Origin: Prevotellaceae bacterium
Lineage (GTDB): Bacteria > Bacteroidota > Bacteroidia > Bacteroidales > UBA932
Assembly (NCBI GenBank): GCA_031273485.1
Contig: JAISRS010000091.1
Location: forward strand, 1 to 11,823
Length of the DNA stretch: 11,823 nt
Direction: 5' to 3'
How positions within the stretch are numbered: position 1 is the first letter of the stretch; each line of letters opens with the position of its first letter. The position numbers were made by a program, and so were the translations under genes. Below are positions 7,575 to 11,823 of this stretch, one piece after another. The notes under the pieces are model-generated. The model was given only the letters and a program-made list of their open reading frames with translations. It was not told where the DNA came from and searched no databases.

Positions 7575-8210
7575 TTAATGTTGGAAATATATCAGTAGTT
7601 TACCCGTATCCATACTAATTTGAAAAGAATCGGACAATGTTTCATTGAGCGTCCCCTGGTTCCAGTTTGCGAAGCGCATTGAGGCGGTTCCATATTTTAA
7701 GCCCTTCGGTGTGATTTTTGTTTGCGGGGTAATTGCAAAAATTGATATTTGCTGACCTGCGCGGCATTTAAATGTTGTTGTGCGATTTATCGCAACAAAA
7801 GTACCCGTATCCGTTACCATGATTATATCCATTAATTTAATATAATCGGACAGAAGAGCGATGTTTCCTATTGTGTGGTCTTCGCGCAAACCCGTGGCGC
7901 CGAGTATAACAATGGGGCTTATTCCCCGTTTGTGGCACCAGTGCACGGCTTTTGTCTGATCGTTGGTATCTTGATCGGAGTCGCCGAAAATCCTGTCAAT
8001 ATATTTGATTCTCAAACTGTCGGGAATACTGTCCATATCTCCCACAATGGAATACGGTTCCTTGCCGTAATTCAGCAATTTCGCCGCTGCGCCGTCGCAA
8101 CAGATAATTTTACCGGCATTGTTCAGTATATTTAAAGGTATATCATGTTCGGGAAATTTACCGTCGCAAAGTATGACGGAATAGTCGTTATCGAGGATTT
8201 CAAAATTCAT
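7575..8210 (-). CDS. thiN: Thiamine pyrophosphokinase
   Basis: This 211-residue cytosolic enzyme transfers pyrophosphate from ATP to thiamine, making thiamine diphosphate. The N-terminal catalytic domain shows the family motifs: CCDGAAAKLL (37-46), GDMDS (57-61), DSDQDTNDQTKA (77-88), and GATGLREDHTIGN (104-116), whose acidic residues bind Mg2+ and the nucleotide. The C-terminal beta-sandwich thiamine-binding part (about 130-211) ends with the typical MDTGKLLIYF strand. The ATG start is 25 bp after the dnaX stop, so the two are probably co-transcribed. The stop codon (7575-7577) falls just before the 21-bp repeats of the next small gene. The length is normal for the family and no key motif is missing. 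The enzyme suggests that the cell salvages thiamine, since it acts on free thiamine. Confidence 0.92.
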   Translation of the reverse strand: MNFEILDNDYSVILCDGKFPEHDIPLNILNNAGKIICCDGAAAKLLNYGKEPYSIVGDMDSIPDSLRIKYIDRIFGDSDQDTNDQTKAVHWCHKRGISPIVILGATGLREDHTIGNIALLSDYIKLMDIIMVTDTGTFVAINRTTTFKCRAGQQISIFAITPQTKITPKGLKYGTASMRFANWNQGTLNETLSDSFQISMDTGKLLIYFQH

Positions 8211-8235
8211 ACGTACGGAGTTCGTTAAATTGTGA

Positions 8236-9906
8236 TTATCTGTAGTCCAAATCCAGAGTTTTCACAAGTTTATCAATTGCCGGATTGGTTGAAGTTATAT
8301 AATCCAACTTATCTTTTTGTGTATAAAGTTTTGGAGTTCCGCCATCATCCGCAATCGATTCCTGCACTACCCATTCTATTTTGATTTCGGCGTTTAAAGT
8401 TTCTTTAAGGTGTTTTATTAGATTTACCGAATAATCGTCCATGTGTTTTCGGTGTTGTTCGCTCATAATCGGGTATTGCACCAGATTGTCGGACACAATT
8501 TTGGGATTATATTCGAGTAATCTGTTACTCAGGCGGGGCGATTTGGTTTTGATATTTTCGGCGAAACGTTTCCATTCGTTGATAAGTTCTTCTTCGGTAA
8601 ACGGTTTATTTACAATCTCTTTTTCTTCCGTTTTATTTTCGGCGCGCATATTCATACCCTTCAAAGAGATGCCTTTGGGGATTTCCGGCAATTCCGCTTT
8701 TGCTTTTTGAGGCACGGATGCCGATTCGGGAGCAGGAGGTTGAGCTGCCGACTGTTGTACTGCCGGTTGAGATGCGGTTTGAGTATTTTCTTCAGTTAAT
8801 TCGTTTTTTTTTTCAGACCCTATGCGGGATAAATTCAAGAGAGATAATTCTACATGAAGTCGGGGATTTCCGCTGGCTTTATAGCCTGTTTCGCATCTGT
8901 TGGCGATATTCAGCGCTTCAAACAGAAAATCCACCGGACAAACGGCGGATTGTTGTTTATATCTTTCCGCAATAATTTTCCCTACTTCCAAAAGCGTCAC
9001 TGTTTGCGGGTCTTTACACACAAGAATATCCCTGAAATGGGAGCTTAATCCCGCCATAAAATGTTGAGCGTCGAATCCTTTTTTAAGGATTTCGTCAAAA
9101 ATCATCAAACATTTCACATAATCATGTTCCAGCAGTGCGTCGGTTAATCTGAAATAGTAGTCATAATCAAGAACGTTTAAGTCGTCAATAACAGCGGTGT
9201 ATGTGATATTATTTCCACAGAACGACACCACTCTGTCGAAAATCGACAAAGCGTCCCGCATTGCGCCGTCGGCTTTGCGTGCAATTATGTTAAAGGCGTC
9301 GGGTTCATAAGTAACGCCTTCTTTTTTAGCAATATCTTCCAGATGAGAAACAATATCCTCTATAGTTATCCTGCTGAAATCGTATATTTGACACCGCGAC
9401 AATATTGTAGGCAATATTTTATGTTTTTCGGTAGTTGCCAGAATAAATATTGCATGAGCGGGCGGTTCTTCCAGAGTTTTAAGAAAAGCGTTGAAAGCCG
9501 CCGACGATAACATGTGTACCTCATCAATAATATATACGCTGTATTTTCCTATTTGCGGCGGAATCCTTACCTGATCTATCAGTGAACGAATATCTTCCAC
9601 CGAGTTATTGGAGGCGGCGTCAAGTTCATGAATGCTGTATGAGCGTCCTTCGGAAAAGGAGCGGCAAGATTCGCACACACCGCAGGATTCCAAGTTGGAA
9701 GTGGGGGTGATACAGTTGATTGTTTTGGCAAAAATGCGGGCGCAGGTTGTTTTACCAACGCCTCTTGGTCCGCAAAACAAATACGCATGACTGAGATGCC
9801 CTCTTTGTATTGCATTTTTCAGAGTTGCGCCTATTGTAGATTGACCTACAACCGAAGAAAAAGATAAGGGTCTGTATTTAATTGCCGATACAACGAACTG
9901 TTCCAT
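8236..9906 (-). CDS. dnaX: DNA polymerase III subunits gamma and tau
   Basis: This 556-residue clamp-loader ATPase loads the sliding clamp and tethers the polymerase. Domain I has Walker A GPRGVGKT (46-53), a zinc site with Cys65, Cys75, Cys78 and Cys81, the Walker B/DEVH motif YIIDEVH (125-131) and the SRC sensor motif in LSRCQIY (169-175). Domains II and III extend to about residue 360. A linker rich in Gln, Pro, Ala and Ser (about 372-405) follows, then a tau-specific C-terminal region to 556, including an aromatic-rich folded part (about 438-515). At codons 365-368 the minus strand reads GAA AAA AAA AAC, a run of ten A. Both shifted frames stop almost at once, so a short gamma form of about 369-371 residues is likely. 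The gene heads the dnaX-thiN cluster, downstream of ssrA. Confidence 0.95.
   Translation of the reverse strand: MEQFVVSAIKYRPLSFSSVVGQSTIGATLKNAIQRGHLSHAYLFCGPRGVGKTTCARIFAKTINCITPTSNLESCGVCESCRSFSEGRSYSIHELDAASNNSVEDIRSLIDQVRIPPQIGKYSVYIIDEVHMLSSAAFNAFLKTLEEPPAHAIFILATTEKHKILPTILSRCQIYDFSRITIEDIVSHLEDIAKKEGVTYEPDAFNIIARKADGAMRDALSIFDRVVSFCGNNITYTAVIDDLNVLDYDYYFRLTDALLEHDYVKCLMIFDEILKKGFDAQHFMAGLSSHFRDILVCKDPQTVTLLEVGKIIAERYKQQSAVCPVDFLFEALNIANRCETGYKASGNPRLHVELSLLNLSRIGSEKKNELTEENTQTASQPAVQQSAAQPPAPESASVPQKAKAELPEIPKGISLKGMNMRAENKTEEKEIVNKPFTEEELINEWKRFAENIKTKSPRLSNRLLEYNPKIVSDNLVQYPIMSEQHRKHMDDYSVNLIKHLKETLNAEIKIEWVVQESIADDGGTPKLYTQKDKLDYITSTNPAIDKLVKTLDLDYR
8804..8813 (-). promoter_or_regulatory. 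Candidate A10 slippage site making DnaX gamma
   Basis: Ten consecutive A (T10 on the + strand) lie in dnaX codons 365-368, immediately after the clamp-loader core. One extra A, or -1 slippage, gives ...EKKKRIN followed by TGA (8794-8792), a 371-residue product. One A fewer, or +1 slippage, gives ...EKKTN followed by TAA (8798-8796), a 369-residue product. Thermus thermophilus makes gamma by transcriptional slippage at an A9 run in dnaX, and E. coli by -1 ribosomal frameshifting at A AAA AAG. No strong downstream stem-loop is visible here, which favours transcriptional slippage. The longest A/T runs I found in the other genes of the window are 7. Confidence 0.6.
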
Positions 9907-9953
9907 TTTTATAAATAACTATATACGTTTGATTTCGCCATGTTTACAGGAAT

Positions 9954-9978
9954 TTAATATTTCATTTAATCCTCCTTT
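9954..9978 (-). other. Perfect Shine-Dalgarno followed by a three-codon mini-ORF
   Basis: On the minus strand AAAGGAGG (9978-9971) is followed after 5 nt by ATG AAA TAT TAA (9965-9954). This is 47 bases upstream of the dnaX start codon and downstream of ssrA. The main genes here lack Shine-Dalgarno sequences, as is usual in Bacteroidetes, so a perfect one is conspicuous. It may be chance, or a ribosome-binding leader affecting dnaX. Confidence 0.2.
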
Positions 9979-10048
9979 GTTAATGTGTACGCAACCATTC
10001 TTCACTATGTTTCTAATCTATTCCGTATTACGCACCATTACAGGCGTT

Positions 10049-10451
10049 TGGTGGAGATGGCGGGAGTCGAACCCGCGTCCAAACAAGTAATCCGAATGTT
10101 TTCTACATGCGTAGCTTTTTATTAAATTGTAGGGATAAAACTTGACAAAAAGCTATCGTTTTTATCCTTAACCTTTAAATTTTCATACATGCTTAAAGGT
10201 GTCGCACATACAATCCTTTCTTGATATGAAACCTCAAAATCGAAAAACTGAAAGGCACGTTTTCCGTGAGATTCTCGTCCTGTAGCCGCCTTGGGCTACC
10301 GGATTAAGCCGATACGCTTAGCGTATTAAGCTGCGAGAGCGTAATTATTGTTGCCTATTATGGCTTGAGATTTGGGATTTACGAGCCACTACCTCAACGC
10401 TCGACATGCTTACATTCTAATTTCCCTTGCTGTCAAAACCAAAGCATCCCC
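10049..10451 (-). ncRNA. ssrA: Transfer-messenger RNA (tmRNA)
   Basis: One-piece tmRNA of about 403 nt, which rescues stalled ribosomes and tags the unfinished protein for proteolysis together with SmpB. The 5' end GGGGATGC (from 10451) pairs with CATCTCC near the 3' end to form a 7-bp acceptor stem, and CCA is encoded (10051-10049). The T arm GGGTTCGACTCCC lies next to the 3' end, and GGTTTTGACAGC follows the 5' acceptor strand. The tag reading frame GGC AAC AAT AAT TAC GCT CTC GCA GCT TAA (10355-10326) encodes GNNNYALAA after the charged alanine. Its stop is at the foot of a 6-bp hairpin (ATACGC/GCGTAT, 10312-10326). Another 6-bp helix (GTAGCC/GGCTAC, 10282-10299) fits a downstream pseudoknot element. 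Boundaries come from the stem pairing; mature 5' processing by RNase P is expected. Confidence 0.96.
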
Positions 10452-10470
10452 GTTCAACAGTAAAAGTGCG

Positions 10471-10478
10471 CAAAGGTA
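10471..10478 (-). promoter_or_regulatory. -7 promoter element of ssrA
   Basis: On the minus strand TACCTTTG fits the Bacteroidetes -7 consensus TAnnTTTG and ends 19 nt before the mature 5' end of tmRNA, leaving a short precursor leader for RNase P. No good TTTG -33 element is visible at the usual spacing (only TTAGG near 10503-10499). Confidence 0.5.
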
Positions 10479-10576
10479 TAGATAAAAATCTATAATATCC
10501 TAATATTTTTTTCTTAAAATATTTATTTTTTTCTTAAAACACTCATTATTAATTTGTAAATTTTATATTTTTATTG

Positions 10577-10602
10577 AAATTATTTTTATGCGGGGGTGGG
10601 AA
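10577..10602 (+). repeat. G-rich dispersed 26-nt repeat, copy 2
   Basis: It matches 7212-7237 at 23 of 26 positions without gaps: the AAATTATTT start and the GGGGGTGGGAA end are shared, and the three differences are all in the middle. Here no 9-bp array follows. Instead, the hairpin terminator at 10617-10646 lies beside it. In both places the repeat lies beyond the 3' end of a minus-strand transcription unit. Confidence 0.6.
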
Positions 10603-10616
10603 AACCATATCGCCTC

Positions 10617-10646
10617 AAAAAAAGATTTAGCCAGAATAGGCTAAAT
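10617..10646 (-). terminator. Rho-independent terminator on the minus strand
   Basis: On the minus strand ATTTAGCC (10646-10639) pairs perfectly with GGCTAAAT (10632-10625) around a 6-nt loop, followed by C and seven T (10623-10617). It would end transcription coming from the unknown 254-residue gene, about 180 bp upstream, before the ssrA promoter. The stop codon of a possible 42-residue ORF lies inside its 3' arm. Confidence 0.7.
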
Positions 10647-10755
10647 AATTCATCGTATTGCTTATTTCATATTGAACGGATGTATTGGTGTCCCTGCTCA
10701 AACCGTAACGGTTTATTTCATTTATACAATACTGCAAGTCAATATTTTTTTTCAT
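10627..10755 (-). CDS. Possible 42-residue small protein
   Basis: An ATG-started frame of 42 residues, beginning MKKNIDLQYCINEINRYGL and ending MNYLAYSG, lies between the unknown 254-residue gene and the terminator. Its TAA falls within the terminator hairpin. The composition is protein-like (hydrophilic, no long homopolymer), with no signal peptide or membrane helix, and the N-terminal half could form a helix. An in-frame stop lies five codons upstream of the ATG. I do not recognise it. It could be a true small gene, the remnant of a larger one, or chance, since a frame of this length is not rare. Confidence 0.25.
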   Translation of the reverse strand: MKKNIDLQYCINEINRYGLSRDTNTSVQYEISNTMNYLAYSG

Positions 10756-10828
10756 TCGATGGGAATTTTACCGATGTTTGCAAACAGGGAACTTTTCCGA
10801 AACAGGCTGTATGTTTTTTACTTCTGCA

Positions 10829-11593
10829 TCATAGCTGAGCCACTAATTCATCCAGCGACATTGAGTCAATTTCGGACGGTTCCGGGAAACCGTATTTTTC
10901 TATCAGTTCGGCTTCGGACACAGGTTCCTTTTCTCCTATGATTTTCAGCAAAACATCATCAATTCTCTGCATCTGCAGCGTCAATTCTTTTATGGATAAC
11001 TGCCGGAGCAAGCCCAGGGAAAGTGTTTTATATAAATGTAATCCGAAACAGTCGGTGTGGAGCAGCATGCGTGAGTATTTTCTATTATAAGACGCGAAAT
11101 AATCCAAATCTTTACGGTATTCAAATAATTCGCGAAAAACAGCCATCAATAGCCATTTGTCTTTGTTCGGATTGTTTGGGTCATAATACCTGCGTTTTCC
11201 GATTAGCGGTTTTTCATCCGACAAATCGCAAAGTTCCTGCAACATATTTTCAAGTTCCCGTAAAATTTCGACAACGTCATTTTTGGGACGTGTCAGAACG
11301 AACATTCCCGCTGAAAATCCTGCAATACCGGACTCATATTTGTCATTCGGACACAAATCAAAGGCTCTCAGCAGCGCAATAATCCGTTTGTCTTCTGTCG
11401 GCGAATTATTATCGCATTTGGCGGGATACCACCACAAGTTTGTAAGATCGGCGCTCAATACCAAATCCAAAAGCATTTTTGTTGTCCACATTTTATTTTC
11501 CATATTATTCATTTGAACTGTTGTTAACAAACATGTTAAATCATTGGCTGCATCTAACTTACGTTTCGTAATTTCTAATGCTATGTTAATCAT
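10829..11593 (-). CDS. Hypothetical protein, 254 residues, next to an IS630 transposase
   Basis: I do not recognise this protein. From the ATG at 11593 it has 254 residues; a TTG one codon earlier is less likely. It looks soluble and mostly helical, with no signal peptide or membrane segment. Visible features are a tryptophan pair in LTNLWWYPAKCDNN (about 51-64), a charged helix VVEILRELENMLQELCDL (about 106-123), an aromatic, basic middle (KRRYYDPNNPNKDKW), and a leucine-rich C-terminus ending SMSLDELVAQL. Later starts, such as MNNMENKMW about 28 residues in, are possible. The start overlaps the end of the transposase gene (GATGATTAA), so the N-terminal residues may be encoded by the insertion sequence and the native start may have been lost. 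Downstream is a hairpin terminator. It could be a cargo gene or a host gene cut by the insertion. Confidence 0.6.
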   Translation of the reverse strand: MINIALEITKRKLDAANDLTCLLTTVQMNNMENKMWTTKMLLDLVLSADLTNLWWYPAKCDNNSPTEDKRIIALLRAFDLCPNDKYESGIAGFSAGMFVLTRPKNDVVEILRELENMLQELCDLSDEKPLIGKRRYYDPNNPNKDKWLLMAVFRELFEYRKDLDYFASYNRKYSRMLLHTDCFGLHLYKTLSLGLLRQLSIKELTLQMQRIDDVLLKIIGEKEPVSEAELIEKYGFPEPSEIDSMSLDELVAQL

Positions 11594-11823
11594 CAAAAGC
11601 CGGATATAATCGCTTTAATTTTATCCGAGCATCAGCAGTCGTAAACTGCCAGTTTATTTTTGAGTTTTTGTTGTTTCCGTATTCCTGCCACGCTTCAACC
11701 TCCCGTTTCATTTCTTCGACAGAGGAAATATCTCTGTTTAAACATTGACCGGTCAGTACATGCAGTTCAATTTCCGCCATATTCAGCCAGCTTCCATGCT
11801 TCGGTGTAAAAACAAACTCAAAC
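11586..11823 (-). CDS. IS630-family transposase, C-terminal part (runs off the right edge)
   Basis: The frame is open to the window edge and encodes the last 78 residues of a DDE transposase. The segment FVFTPKHGSWLNMAEIELHV contains the conserved IS630/Tc1-mariner C-terminal block, with the third acidic catalytic residue most likely in the AEIE motif. QCLNRDISSVEEMKREVEAW and NWQFTTADARIKLKRLYP are the usual IS630 C-terminal segments. The natural end (LYPAFDD, then TAA at 11588-11586) appears intact. The first two catalytic Asp residues and the N-terminal helix-turn-helix lie outside the window, so activity cannot be judged. The ATG at 11780 is internal and should not be taken as the start. 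The stop overlaps the start of the next gene. Confidence 0.9.
   Translation of the reverse strand, partial: FEFVFTPKHGSWLNMAEIELHVLTGQCLNRDISSVEEMKREVEAWQEYGNNKNSKINWQFTTADARIKLKRLYPAFDD
11586..11823 (-). mobile_element. IS630-family insertion sequence, partial
   Basis: Called from the transposase C-terminus only. IS630 elements normally have terminal inverted repeats and duplicate a TA target. The far end is not in the window, so the inverted repeat on the 11586 side cannot be identified and the element boundary is unknown; it should lie at or below 11586. Confidence 0.7.

Larger units (their letters stand above)
10452..10616. other. AT-rich gap upstream of ssrA
   Basis: This stretch holds the ssrA -7 box, a 16-bp direct repeat (TATTTTTTTCTTAAAA at 10504-10519 and again at 10524-10539, 20-bp period), and the second copy of the 26-nt G-rich repeat. 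I see no coding sequence in it. Confidence 0.6.

Noticed and set aside
9929..9936. TACGTTTG, a match to the -7 promoter consensus on the + strand
   Set aside because: Nothing that could be a gene follows on the + strand; the only downstream feature is ssrA, in antisense orientation.
11586..11780. Reading the transposase end as a complete 64-residue protein starting at the ATG at 11780
   Set aside because: The same frame continues upstream to the window edge and encodes the conserved TPKHGSWLN block, so the ATG is internal to the transposase.

Overview
The window looks like a chromosomal segment of a Bacteroidetes bacterium, most likely of the order Bacteroidales. The signs are: protein families that read as Bacteroidetes versions (FabI, a 574-residue phosphohexomutase, a RecQ with a long acidic C-terminus, DnaX); -7 promoter elements of the form TAnnTTTG before fabI and the tmRNA gene; no Shine-Dalgarno sequences before the main genes; and a tmRNA whose tag ends in NYALAA. 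This placement is read by eye and not from a database search. The DNA is moderately AT-rich, with very AT-rich intergenic stretches.

Layout from left to right. fabI (83-946, + strand) has a recognisable promoter and two tandem terminators. It converges on a minus-strand cluster, recQ > phosphohexomutase > rluD-type pseudouridine synthase > SRPBCC protein (6655 down to 1139), whose first three genes are packed with 3-12 bp gaps. About 580 bp of AT-rich DNA without a convincing gene follows. A second minus-strand cluster, dnaX > thiN > a small repeat-bearing protein gene (9906 down to 7315), comes next. Upstream of it is ssrA (tmRNA, 10451-10049, minus). The right end holds an unrecognised 254-residue gene with a downstream hairpin terminator, and finally the C-terminal part of an IS630-family transposase running off the window edge, all on the minus strand.

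The genes are mostly housekeeping: fatty acid synthesis, DNA repair, sugar phosphate interconversion, rRNA modification, the replicative clamp loader, thiamine activation and ribosome rescue. The accessory signals lie between or inside them. The main ones are: (1) a run of ten A residues in dnaX at the end of the clamp-loader core, where slippage in either direction meets a stop within two to four codons, suggesting that a short gamma form is made; (2) two arrays of 9-bp units arranged as inverted repeats, each lying at the stop codon of the last gene of a minus-strand cluster; (3) a 26-nt G-rich repeat present twice with 23/26 identity; (4) a 21-bp in-frame tandem repeat in the small gene after thiN; (5) an IS630 transposase gene overlapping an unknown gene. 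I see no CRISPR array, defence operon or prophage.
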